From: Tilletia caries
Taxonomy: Eukaryota > Basidiomycota > Exobasidiomycetes > Tilletiales > Tilletiaceae
Direction of reading: 5' to 3'
Length of the DNA: 64,000 nucleotides
Assembly (NCBI GenBank): GCA_032718865.1
Contig: JALUTQ010000038.1
Span: 992,001-1,056,000, forward strand
The translations under genes were made by a program, and so were the position numbers. The notes beneath the pieces are model-generated. The model did not search any database. It saw nothing but the letters and a program-made list of their open reading frames with translations, and was not told where the DNA came from. This document shows positions 1 to 10,549 of this stretch, one piece after another (positions within the stretch are counted from its first letter, which is position 1; every line of letters starts with the position of its first letter).

Positions 1-395
1 GAACGGCGCAGAGACAAGACCGAAGTGCAGGAGCGTTGGTAGAAAGACAGCAGGGAGATGCGAGGAGGGAGAGGAAAGGGTCGAAAGGGCGGGAGGCGGA
101 GGCGGGCAGTTGACAGGTACTAAAACAGGCGGGAGATGGCGTCGCAGGAAGAAGTTGCGGGGAGGCCTGGGTTGGCTTCCAAAATGGAACGGAAACGCCG
201 CCCAGACCTTGAAGTTGGAGGGAGGGGATGGAAGGTGAGGGTTGACCGGACCTGGCAGAGTCGATAATGATAAGGAGGAAAAAAAAAGCGGGAGGTGTCC
301 CTGCACCCTCTTGTACGACCGAGGAGCCTTGAACGCAATCAACGAATCCTTGATCAGGATCGTCCAAACCCCCCGCCTGCTGCACTCATCGCTCA
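1..395. other. Left-edge non-coding stretch
   Basis: No protein with recognisable features reads through here on either strand. The sequence is purine-rich on the + strand. It lies downstream of the 3' end of the CRY-DASH gene and probably holds its 3' UTR. A neighbouring gene may lie beyond the window edge. Confidence 0.5.
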
Positions 396-3300
396 TCAGG
401 CACCTCGACCGAACCGGCCCCCTCCACCCCTAATCCCAAACCCTCCTCGAATCCCAGCGCCCGCCGCACCTCCCGACCCATTCCGCGGACGTTCGCCTCC
501 TCCCCCAAACCCATCCTCAGTTCCTGACCCGTTCCCATTCCCATTCCCATTCCCACTTCCACCCTGTCCCTGTCCCTGATTCCGGCTCACTCGCAGCTCA
601 TCAACAAGCATCCGAACCCGGCCCTCCCACTGCTGGATCTGATCCCGCAGCTCTCGACCCTGCTCCTCAGCCAGTCGTACGCGCTCCATCGCTTCATCCG
701 TATCCCGGTCCGCCGTCGCTCCATTGCCGTACGCAGACCCGCCGCTCAACTGGTGTTGTTGTTGCTGCTGCTGCTGCTGGGATGGGAAACCATACGGATA
801 TGCTCCTCCGTATCCTCCACCCGAGGGTAACGGAGTAGTCGAAGGGGACGAAGAAATCGCAGCAGCACGGTACGGAGGTCGTCGTCCCCCAGCGGGCGAA
901 CTGGACAGACCATGAGACTCCGGAGTTCCCACGCGCGGGAGAGCACCGGACATGCCAGAGGAAGAGGGAGCGGCGCCACCTAGCAGGGCACTGGACGAAT
1001 TCAGCGCAGAAAGACCCGCCGCCATGGCCTCAGCCCGCTCCGCAGCAGCGGCCGATGCGGGATCGTTCATGTTAAACCGTATACCGTGCTGCTGATGTTG
1101 ATGTTGCTGTTGCTGCTGATGGGCCATCACAGACCGGCTGGGCGGGCCTTGTGGTTGAGCTTGAAGAAGAGTCGACGTGACAAGATCGAGGGCGGTCCGC
1201 AGTGAACGCAGCTCGCCCGTTAGAGTCTGTATCACATCCTCCGAATGGCCACCGGCAGCAGGAGCCACAACAGCACCACCACCACCCTGCTGGCCCTCAT
1301 AGGGACCAGGAAGCCCAGGAGAGATAGGACCAGCCCCAATCATCGTCCCCGCTCCAACTCCAGCTCCAGCTCCGACCGGTCCTCCCCCCGGAGCGGTCGC
1401 AGGCGAATGAATCGAACCGCGCGATCCAGCCCCAAAGCGACCGGCCGCAGCCGTCCCCACTCCACTTGACGGCCTGCTGCCCGACCCCGCACCGAACGAA
1501 AGCTGTCGGCCCGAGCCCGGAGCAGCCGATGACGCACCAGCAGCAGCTGTACCCCCGCGTCCAAACCAAGTACTCGCCGACGACCCCCGACCAAAGCCCC
1601 CACTCCCAACGCCACGAAGCGAGTCCGACGACGTCGCAGCAGAACCAGAACCAGAGGCACCAGCCGCAGCACCCAGCGGCCCTACGCCACCCGTGACGCC
1701 CATCCCAGGCCCCCCGCTCGGCAGCCCACTGGAACCAACACCACCCCTGGCAGCCAACGCCGAACCCAACGCTCCCGCCCGCTCCAGCGCCGCCCCCGCC
1801 CCCGCCGAAGGCCCCCGTCCAATGCCTACACCAGAACCAATGCCCATCCCCATACCAGCGCCTCCCCGCCCGCTCATCCCGCTGCCAATGATGCCGGGTC
1901 CCATAGTGCCCATCCCCCGAGTCGACGTGGGTGAGGACGACAGCCCACTCAGACTACTGGCACCACTACCTCCCAACGCACCACTACCCCAGCCCGCACC
2001 AGCCGCATGCCGTCCAAACCCACCAGAACCAGCACCAGTACCAGCCCCCGCTCCCGACCCCGCCCCCGCCCCCGCGCCTGCACCAGCATGCCCACCCGAA
2101 CTGCCCCCACCGCCCCGGAGCGACGCCGTCGGCGTAGCATAATGCTTATGCCACGTGTCCGACTCGATGAGCGGCTTGCTCGGGTAGGTCCCCGCCAGTC
2201 TGGCCGCTTCGCGCGGGTGGGTCCACGGGTGGTGCACGACGGGAGAATGTAGACTGCGGAGTTCGGGAACCCAGAGTTTGATGTACTCGCCCTCGGGGTC
2301 GTACGTCTTTGACTGCTTGATCACGTTCTGCGAAAATTGGGGGAAGCGGAAGGAAGTTAGTGATTTGGAACCCTCACCCCGGGTCCCCTCGCCGCATCCA
2401 GCCCTGCCAACGCTCGTTCGCGAGGTACACTCACAAATTGACGACTGGCTCTCGGGTCGGTGCCCACCCCAGCAACATACTGCCAGTTCCCATAGTTCGA
2501 CGTCGCATCATAGTCAATCAAATGACTCTGAAAAAACTCGGCCCCAATCCGCCAGTCATACGACAGATCCTTGCTCAAGAAACTAGCCACATTCTGCCGG
2601 CCGCGATTGCTCATAAACCCGGACTCCCGCAACTCGGTAATGTTGGCGTCGATGAACGGGATTCCCGTCTTGCCCTCCAAGACTCGCACCACATCGTGCT
2701 CCCCCGAGTCCCGTTCCGGGTTCCACTTCTTCCACCAGTCGCCCTCGATCTTCTTCTGGGCCTGCCGAGGGTCCGTCGCGAGCTCAAACCCGCCAAGCTC
2801 GAACAGAAGCGGGCCGTACTTGGTCGCGATGAGCGCAAAGAAGTCGCGCCAGAGCAGCTCGAAGCGGACCCAGTACGTGTTCTGGTTCGAGCCGAATTTG
2901 AGGTCGTGCGCATCGAGGGCTTCCCAGATCTGGCGCGGGGTTATGCTGCCGTAGGCGAGGAAGGCGGACATCTTCGTGCTGTACGCGTGTCCGATTAAGT
3001 TGTTCCGCGTCTGCTTGTAGCGAGCCACCGGCGGGGCGTCCTGCTTGCCCCAGCGACTCGAGTCCGACCCGGAGCCACGGACAAAGTACCACTCCAGTCG
3101 CTCCAAACCCGAGGTCTCGCCACCTCGGAGCGGGAACGCCGAGGCTGGGTGACGTTGCTGCAAATGGAACTGGGTCTCGAAAGGCCGGGTTTGGCCGGGG
3201 GCATTGAGTGGACGAAGCAAGTAATCGAGAATATCATTGAAAGATATCTCGCCCGTCCGTTTCTCGTCTCGCTCCAGCAGATCGGTGCGTTCGCCATAGA

Positions 3301-4463
3301 TGTCGACCTCGAAGGTCAAATCGAGCGAATAGTCGTCCGTCTCCGGGATGTCGTGCAAGAACGGTTTGAACCGACGCGGGATTTTGAGAGTGGGGCGGAC
3401 CATGTTCGCGCCAAGGGCTTCCACTCGCTTGCGGAACGGGGTGAATACGTCGGGGGTCTCGTTGATCGAGAACGGCAGATCGGCGGGGTGGACGAGCGTT
3501 TTGCCGTAGACGAAGCGAACGGGGACACCTTTGGCTGCCATCCGCTTCTGAATCGTATCCTCGACCCGGGCCTCGGGCTCAGTCATCTCTTTCTGCATCC
3601 AGACACCTTCGACATGGTCGCCTCGAGCCTGGAAAGCGCTGACGAGGTTATCGAGGACGTCTTCGGGGATGCCAAAGCGGATCAACAGGTTCGATTCACG
3701 CTCTATGAGGCGGGATCGAAGGTCGTAGACGCATTCAGCGACGAACCTGATAGGAAATGAATTAGAGATGAAAAATACCCAAGTCAGCATAATATGCGGC
3801 CCAATCAGTTTTTTTTGGTCAGCATGTCACCTATGCGCAGAAGAAATGCACTAACCTGGCTCGGAAACCGCCGGTCTTCCAGAAGCCATAGTGTGGCGTC
3901 CTGGCCTCGGGACTCTTGCGCTTGTATGCGGGCAAGCCGCTGAGTTCGATCTCCCGCTCGTCAAAGACGTAGAGGGGAAGGAGGAACTCGGACTGCGAAT
4001 ACAGTTCTCCGTCCTCGGGCTTGACATCGAGGCGGCCCTGGATCAGGGGATGCGGAGGCGGAGCGACGGATTGATGAGCGCTGAAATGTGTAATGAGAAT
4101 GTCAGCATTGTGGGCACAAGGAGCAAGTTGAGGAGGGAAGAAGACTCACTTGTAGAAGAGGGCATTATCTTCAATATTCAAGTCGAGTCGGAGCAGGCAG
4201 ATGAGGATACTCTTGCCTGAAGCGCTGGAAGGCGAGCCAGGAGCTTGAGGACCTGCGCTAGATCCAAAGGGATCCGATGCTGGAATTGCACTGCTGGATC
4301 GGCCGGTGCCCACGGCGGGGGCAGAGTGGACACTGCCTGGGGTTCCCGATGCTGTATCCTGCTGAGGACCGAATGAGCCCGAGCGCGCGCTGGGAGCTGA
4401 TCCTGTGCTGCGGATTCCTGAGCGGGTAGGCTGCGCGCCGTGAGAAGCAGGCGGCCGACTCAT
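396..4463 (-). CDS. CRY-DASH cryptochrome/photolyase with a long Gly-rich C-terminal tail
   Basis: Flavoprotein of the cryptochrome/photolyase family, DASH subclass. Family members bind FAD and an antenna cofactor, and act as blue-light receptors and/or repair UV lesions in single-stranded DNA. Four exons on the minus strand: 4463-4150, 4080-3856, 3746-2435 and 2327-396, joined in phase to 1260 codons. Exon 1 has a Ser/Pro-rich leader followed by the photolyase start (LRLDLNIEDNALFYN). Exon 3 carries the FAD-binding body, with motifs such as TKMSAFLAYG, GIPFIDANI and GFMSNRGRQNVASFL. Exon 4 opens with the DASH hallmark NVIKQSKTYDPEGEY, and the conserved core ends near residue 685. The remaining roughly 575 residues are Gly/Ala/Ser-rich with two Gln runs, a short coiled-coil-like segment and a terminal RGG-type end (GGRFGRGA). 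Tails of this type occur in fungal CRY-DASH proteins, but this one is exceptionally long. The whole tail lies in one open frame, so it is not an obvious annotation artefact. Confidence 0.93.
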
Positions 4464-5965
4464 TTTTGGGAGTGTAAGGTCGACACTTTATAGCTTTTTT
4501 TTTGTGGTTTGTTACTGTTGGTGGAGAGCGATGAGAAGAGGTCGACCCGCTGCTTTTGAAAGGGGGAGGGACCACCGAGGGGTATATATGGATGGGAAGT
4601 GCGCCACAGAAGAAAGGAGACGGGGCCTTGGTTTCTTGAAATTCTTGAAATTGAACTGAAGACTGAGAAAGTTGAGAGTGCTGATGGAGATGAAGAAGAA
4701 GAGAAAGCAGCGTGCCCGCGCGATTCTTGCTGTAACAAAAAGCAGAGAAGGGCGGGCGCTGCTGCTGAAGTACCCCTGAAATCCGAAGCGCTGAAGGGGG
4801 TATTCGAGAGTCGCTTTTGAAAGCTACAGCGCTCGGGAAATCCGTGACGTTGCGTTGTTTTGTTGAAGTGCGTAGATCGCTTGAAGGGAAGCCCTTTCCA
4901 GAGAGAGGAATGAGAAGATGAAAAACGAAGATGCTGCTCTCGTCGGAGCTGAAGTTTTGGAGGAAGATGCTGCTGCGCTTGTTGCTCGCCTGCAGGGTGT
5001 TGAGAGCAAGGACCGGCCACTGATGGAGAAAACTCCCGGCAAGTCGTCGAGGGGAGTCAAAGGACGGGCGAGGGATAAAGTAAGAGAAGTGGGAAGAAGG
5101 CGGGATTAGATGACTGGAACAAGTGAGGAGGGGAATGACAAGGGATCAGGAGGAGGAGGAGGGACGAGGTTATACGGGGTCGAAGGGAAGGGAAGGGAAA
5201 ATGGGAAAGGGGTCGAGGTAAGAGAGAGTCCCTCCGCAGACCGGTCGGCGGTCACGCCCACGCGGGGGCGGGGAGAAGGGCACGAGATGAGATGAAACTC
5301 ACACGGAAAACTGGAGAAGGATCGGCTTGTCCCGGCCCAAGCGCGCGCGAATCCGGCTTACGTGTTCACTGATACTGCTGAGGCCTGAGTGCGCTTCGCT
5401 GCTATACTGCCGCTGCTTGCTGTGCGGGCGCGCGAGGGAGTGAAGAACGCAGAGGCGGTGACGACGGACAGGCACAGCTGCTTGGACGTCTTCCTTCCGA
5501 TGGGGAAGTCAGGATCGTCGCAGGTCGCACAGAATTCAGAAACGAGCAGCGCATACCGAGTCCTAAATTACGCTCGCTCTTCTGAGTGCGAGTTCTCCTT
5601 AGCGCCGAATTAGCCACATCCCACGTGACTTCGTCGCCCATGCTCTCAACATTATTGATTGGACCGTGGACGTTGGAAAGAGTGAGTGCAAAGCAAGTGG
5701 AAGTGCGCGAAATGGTACAAAGGGAAGAAGAAGTGAAGCAGGGCATAATCGTATCGTGTGTCGTCGGGGAAATGAAACTGCAGGCCGTGTGCCTGTTTCG
5801 TCGTCGTGGGTGGGCAGGTGCTCCTACGACCCATTCCGAGCGAGCACGGTGGCATGCCGTGATGGTGTCGTGTATAATGTGCATGGGAACCGCCTCGACC
5901 CCAAGTCGTGTGTTGCCGTCGATTAAGTCGTCGTCGTGCTGCTTGGGAGTGGTCCTTCCTGGGAC
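4464..5965. other. Intergenic region upstream of CRY-DASH
   Basis: About 1.5 kb between the CRY-DASH start and the 3' end of the next minus-strand gene. Only short shadow frames are present. The first 60 bases 5' of the CRY-DASH ATG contain an A-run on the + strand (near 4494-4503). The rest is purine-rich up to about 5230 and mixed after that. It presumably holds the CRY-DASH promoter. I cannot point to a specific light-response element. Confidence 0.5.
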
Positions 5966-7750
5966 TCATTCCGAGCGTCGAACTTTGGAAGGTCGTCCGA
6001 GCACTTGTGGACCCTCTAGACCGAGCTCATGGTCACCCTCATGTTCATCAATCGTATGAAGAGCAGTCGGAGCCGGTGCAGCCGGAGCCAGAACAGCCGC
6101 ATTTGTGCTGCTCATACCCGCTCCTTCCTCCTCCGTAGCCGCACCAGCACCCTCGCCATCGACCCGCTCCTTGCGTTTCCGAGTCGAAGCAGAAGCAGCA
6201 GAAGAAGCCGTCGCAGGAGAAGGACTCTGCCTCGGCGCCATCCTCTTCGCCGAAAGCTTCGCCGTGCCCGCAGCTCCCACACTCGCCGCCAGCCCAGCGA
6301 CCGGTCTCACCACACTCTTGCCCTTGTCGCTGCTGGCATGTGTCGTCCCCGTCCCGGTGCCCACCCGTGCCTCCCTCCGTTCCTTGCGGGCCTCAAACGC
6401 AGCTACCGCATACGCACCCGAAAGCGCCATCTCCAACTCCTCCTCCGAATCCGCCAACACCGCCCCATCCCAACTCGCCGGGCCCTCCTCCTCCTTTTCC
6501 CCAGCACCAGCAGCAAACCCAAGCAGAGGGGCAGTCTCCATCACCATCGTACCCGTACCCGCCGTAGCCACCTTCTTGCGCGGACTGGGCGAGAGTCCCG
6601 CCTCTCGATGGGCCTGGATCACCTCCGCCGCTCGTACCCGGTCCTTCTTCCGAGGCAGACTCGCGGGGACGCCTGCTATCACCGACGCAGGCCCTTCCAG
6701 CACAGCCGCACCAACACCCTCGAATCGCGCCGATGATTCCGACTCGTCATAGCCCAGCGTCGGCGTTACTGGTCCTAGACTGGTGGCAGGTACGGCAGTT
6801 AGGTCCACATCACGGACAGGCAGGGCGAGTTGAACCGTCGTCGACTCTTCTGCCTGCGCCGAGGAGGAAGACGACGCTGATGGGGAATCGTGGTGATGAT
6901 GCTGCTGCTGCCGTCGTTCCCGAGCCGCAGTCGGGCTGCCGGCCGTATCGACTTCCTCCTGCTCCACCACCAGCGAAGGCGTCTCAATCTCGACCTCCAC
7001 TCCAGCCTCGACCGCCGCAGCCACGACAGCCTCGTCCTTAATCCCAAACTTGCGATCCTTATGCGGTCGCTCGTTCCGCGGCTCCGTGCCCACTTGCAAC
7101 ACCGGCGTCTTCTCCCTCTCCACCCGCAACCGACCTGGTGATTCGGACGGAGATGGAGACGGTGAGGGCGAAGGCGAAGGCGAGGTCTCCCTCTCTCGCC
7201 GCATCATCAAGAGACCCCTTCCTCCTCCTCCCTGCTTCTTTTTCTTGCCCTTCGTCGCAGATCCAGTAACCGAGGATGAATCCGGTACTGTGGCAGGGCT
7301 CTTCTCCAACTCATCAGCTCCATCGGTAGGAAGACCGCGCTTGCTGAGTTCGCTCTCGAAGAGTTTGCCAGACGGCGTGCCTGGCGCTTTCCGCTGTAGT
7401 TGTGGTTGTTGGTAATGGCGGTGATGATGCGGGGAGAGCGGTGATGGCTTCACAGGCGAGTGAGGCCGGGACCCAGCAGAGGATGAGGACGATCCCCTCA
7501 AGTGGTGATGAAATTGATAATGGTGCTGAGAGATCAAAGGCTCGGCAGTACCTGAATGCTGGCGGTACGCCTTCGAAGACGAGCCGGAGCTCGGTGAGGC
7601 CGATCCGTTGGAGCCAGAGCCGGAGGCAGAGGTGGACTTGAGGAGCTTATCGGCTTGGAGGAGTTCCTGTCCCTGCTGCGCTGCGCGGACGAAGGGGTCG
7701 AGAGGCAGTTCAGCCAGCGGGGCCCGCTCTGCCATGTGATCGGTTGTCAT
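5966..7750 (-). CDS. Hypothetical low-complexity protein
   Basis: Single-exon frame of about 594 residues if it starts at the ATG at 7750 (MTTDHMAERAPLAEL). The frame stays open further upstream to 7912, but that part translates a GGGA microsatellite and looks non-coding. The N-terminal segment (about residues 6-40: DPFVRAAQQGQELLQADKLL) looks helical and is the most protein-like part. The rest is Ser/Ala/Glu-rich with His runs, a basic KGKKKKQGGGGRG patch that could act as a nuclear signal, and a Ser-Pro run (SPSPSPSPSP). A second basic/acidic cluster lies near the C-terminus (TRKRKERVDGEG). I recognise no domain. It faces the oxidoreductase at 8507 across a divergent promoter. Codon usage and length argue for a real gene; the function is unknown. 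Confidence 0.6.
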   Translation of the reverse strand: MTTDHMAERAPLAELPLDPFVRAAQQGQELLQADKLLKSTSASGSGSNGSASPSSGSSSKAYRQHSGTAEPLISQHHYQFHHHLRGSSSSSAGSRPHSPVKPSPLSPHHHRHYQQPQLQRKAPGTPSGKLFESELSKRGLPTDGADELEKSPATVPDSSSVTGSATKGKKKKQGGGGRGLLMMRRERETSPSPSPSPSPSPSESPGRLRVEREKTPVLQVGTEPRNERPHKDRKFGIKDEAVVAAAVEAGVEVEIETPSLVVEQEEVDTAGSPTAARERRQQQHHHHDSPSASSSSSAQAEESTTVQLALPVRDVDLTAVPATSLGPVTPTLGYDESESSARFEGVGAAVLEGPASVIAGVPASLPRKKDRVRAAEVIQAHREAGLSPSPRKKVATAGTGTMVMETAPLLGFAAGAGEKEEEGPASWDGAVLADSEEELEMALSGAYAVAAFEARKERREARVGTGTGTTHASSDKGKSVVRPVAGLAASVGAAGTAKLSAKRMAPRQSPSPATASSAASASTRKRKERVDGEGAGAATEEEGAGMSSTNAAVLAPAAPAPTALHTIDEHEGDHELGLEGPQVLGRPSKVRRSE

Positions 7751-8506
7751 TTCCTGCGTGTCAGGAGGAGGGGAGTGGGCGAGCGAGGGAGGGAGGGAGG
7801 GAGGGAGATGGACGTCGGGAAGGAGAACGTGTGCTGCTGCAGAGTGAAGACGAGCCAGCGATGGTCGTGGAAACAAAGCAACAGAGTGTTGGTTGGCTGT
7901 CCCATGTCCCACTGACCTTCACTCGCGTCATGCTCCACCCAATTTACGCCGGCAAGTTCGCGGCAGCAACCAGGCACCGCAGCACTGCACCAGTGTCCTG
8001 CACGAAAGAGAAAGGGAAACGCGCCTTCTGGCCCTGCTGGGCGCTGAGAAAAAACACACCGAAAGACGCGCGACGCGCTTCATCGCGCCCCCCATCGAGC
8101 CTGCCTCACGTGTTGCAGACAGGAACCGAGCGCGAATCGCGAGCAGCAGGGAAAGGATGAGGAGGAGGAGGGGGCGTCCGAAGGGAGTCCGTGCGTGCAG
8201 CCTGCGTGAACGATGTGCGATGTTACGATGGCTGGCCCAACAGCTCGCGGCTAAGGGGGGAGACTGGAGATAGAACTAGCGACGGGGTGGGGGCGGCGGG
8301 GGCGGCGAGGGCGGCGAGGTGTTCTTCCATGAAGCGAGGGGAAGATCTTCCTTCTTGCCTTCCATCACTTCCTGCTCGACGCTGACTGTCTTTCTCTCAC
8401 TGAGGTTTCTCTGATTCTGCTCACCGCTCACGCGCTCACGCCTCCTCCCCCTTTCACTCGCGCTCTGTTCGCTCAGGACTCCCCTCCCCCTTCGTCCCCA
8501 ATCACC
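7751..8506. promoter_or_regulatory. Divergent intergenic region
   Basis: 756 bp between the start of the minus-strand hypothetical gene and the plus-strand oxidoreductase. It must contain both promoters. The side near 8380-8500 is C/T-rich, a common fungal promoter and 5' UTR feature. A GGGA tandem repeat lies close to the minus-strand start. No specific factor site can be assigned. Confidence 0.45.
7785..7807. repeat. GGGA microsatellite
   Basis: About five tandem GGGA units just upstream of the chosen start of the minus-strand hypothetical gene. Its translation would give an unlikely Pro/Ser/Leu N-terminus, which is why the downstream ATG at 7750 is preferred. Confidence 0.85.
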
Positions 8507-9972
8507 ATGTCGGCCGCGTCTGCCACTCGTCCCAAGATCCCGGTCGGTGTCATCGGATTTGGAAACTCGAGTCGTGAGTAGTCTTTGTATGCGGTGAGCT
8601 TCGACCTGCCGCATGCTGATATCCCTCGTTTATGATACCCAGGAACCTTCCATCTGCCCCTCGTTCTCTCCTTGCCGGACATCTTCACCCTCTACGCAAT
8701 CCAACAGCGTCCCGAATCCAAGGGGGAAGATGCCAGTCGCCTCTTCCCAACAGCCAGGAAAGTTCCCGACGTCGACACCCTTATCGGTGATGGGCCCGAC
8801 GCCCTGCCCAAGAAGTCGCTGGTCATCATCACCGTGGTGAACGAGCTTCATGTGCCGCTTGCGAAGAAGGCGCTCGAGGCAGGCTACCATGTCGTGATTG
8901 AGAAACCCATGGCGCTGACTGTCGAAGATGCGCAAATGCTCGCCGAGCTGTCTGCTAAATTGGGCCTCGTCTGCTCCGCCTATCAGAGTACGTGCAGGGA
9001 ATTTTGTTAGACGAAGGAAAGGCGATCTGCTCACTCTCTCTGTTTTCTCTAGACCGACGATTCGACGGTGACTTTCTCACTATTAAGTCACTCATGGCCC
9101 CTCCTAAAGGGCACGAATCCCAACCGCCCGCTCTTGGCATTCCCACCTACTTTGAATCCCGATTCGATCGGTTCCGGCCCCTCGTCAAGGGCGGCTGGCG
9201 TGAAGAGATCTCCACCGAACAGGGCGGAGGCATGCTCTGGGACCTCGGCAGCCATCTGGTCGACCAAGCACTCAGCCTTTTCGGACCTCCCGCCAGCGTC
9301 ACGGCCTTCGTCCAGAACCAGCGTGGTCAGCTTCCCTCCCAGCTCGACGACGACTTTACCATTCGACTGTCGTACCCTGCCTCGGCGCCACTCCCCCCAG
9401 ACTCGCTTGCTCCAGGTACAAAGCTGTCCGGGCTTCAGGTCGTGTTGGGAGCCTCGTGTCTTTCGGCTCACCTTGCTGCCGAACAGCCCAGATTCCGCGT
9501 GGAAGCTCTCAACGGCAGCTACGAGAAGCGCGGCGTGGATCCGCAGGAGGACCAACTCAAGAAGGGCTGGAGTCCGCGATCGCACCCAGACTCCTTTGGG
9601 ACGTATCAGACCGACGTAGACCCTGCCTCTGTTCACTATGGTCGTCTGACCACGCTACCTGCATCCGTCACCAATGCGACGTCAGGCTCGGCCCCGCCGG
9701 CCCCTACCGACAAGGGCCCAGGCTCAGGCTACGTGCCTCCCCTTGTGGCCAGTGACATCCCCACCCTGCCCGGTCGGTACATCGACTACTACATCAACAT
9801 CGGACAGACGATCGCGGCGGCTGACCAGGCGCGTGTCACTTCGGTGGAGGCGGCCACACAGGCAATCGAAGCCAATCTGATTGTCAAGCCGGCGCAGGTT
9901 GTCGATGCCATCAAGGTGCTCGATCTCGCGCGCAGGAGTGCAGCGGAGCGGAGGACGCTCGACTTTGAGTGA
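8507..9972 (+). CDS. Gfo/Idh/MocA-family NAD(P)-dependent oxidoreductase
   Basis: Three exons (8507-8573, 8643-8987, 9053-9972) give 443 residues. The N-terminal Rossmann fold has VGVIGFGNSSRTFH, matching the GxGxxG pattern with the F-H following it. The family EKP motif is in VVIEKPMALTVEDA; its Lys is the usual catalytic/binding Lys. YQNRRFDGDFLT and GSHLVDQALSLFG are typical of the YdgJ/IolW-like scyllo-inositol dehydrogenase branch. These enzymes reversibly oxidise sugars or inositols in the cytosol; the substrate here cannot be fixed from sequence. The C-terminal domain has an extra stretch of about 60 residues (around the VTNATSGSAPPAP region) that looks like a linker insertion. The first intron interrupts the glycine motif, so the start is best placed at 8507, which sits in an A/C-rich context (caccATG). 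Confidence 0.88.
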
Positions 9973-10549
9973 TGGATCTGGAAAACCCGTGTATTGTTCC
10001 TATCATACATACAGAAACTGTTGCACGGCTTGGTCGAGCCTGGCACCCCATCCCAGTTGTTGAACGCAGTCCGCAGAATGCAGATGCTGTTGAAAGAAAT
10101 GGAATTCAAGACGGTTGATGAGGACGAAAATTGAGGGACGCGCGGGGCGCGGACGCGTCGGCGTCACGCGACTTCGACACGGACCGTGATGAGTAGTTGC
10201 ACCGCCATGCGCATGCCGTTCGTTCTCCGACACGGATCCAGGCACAGACAAAGGTGAGGAGGTGAGCTGCCACGACGAGGAACCTTGGATCTGCCTGCAC
10301 TCGTACTTGTACTCTTTGATACCGTGCACCTTCGCCTTCGCGTCTTGGCTGTGGTTGGGAATATAAGGAGCTGCCCGCGCTGGCCCCCCTTCGCCCAGAC
10401 CCCAAACCTCGCCCGCGCTCAAGCCTCAAGCAAGCCTCCAGCCTCAAGAGCCACGCACAAGCCCTTCTGCCTCCGCTGAGCTTCTAATCACCCGCAGACA
10501 CATCGACGACGAAGAACGGTCTCACGCTTCTCGAGTGCTCGTACTCGTC
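9973..10549. other. Intergenic region between oxidoreductase and RhoGAP genes
   Basis: Contains the 3' UTR of the oxidoreductase and the promoter/5' UTR of the RhoGAP gene. Only short frames without recognisable domains occur. A possible TATA-like run (gggaatataagga) lies near 10358. Confidence 0.5.

Noticed and set aside
395..2252. Plus-strand frames rich in Pro/His opposite the CRY-DASH tail
   Set aside because: Antisense shadows of the Gly/Ala-rich exon; no introns, domain or start context of their own.
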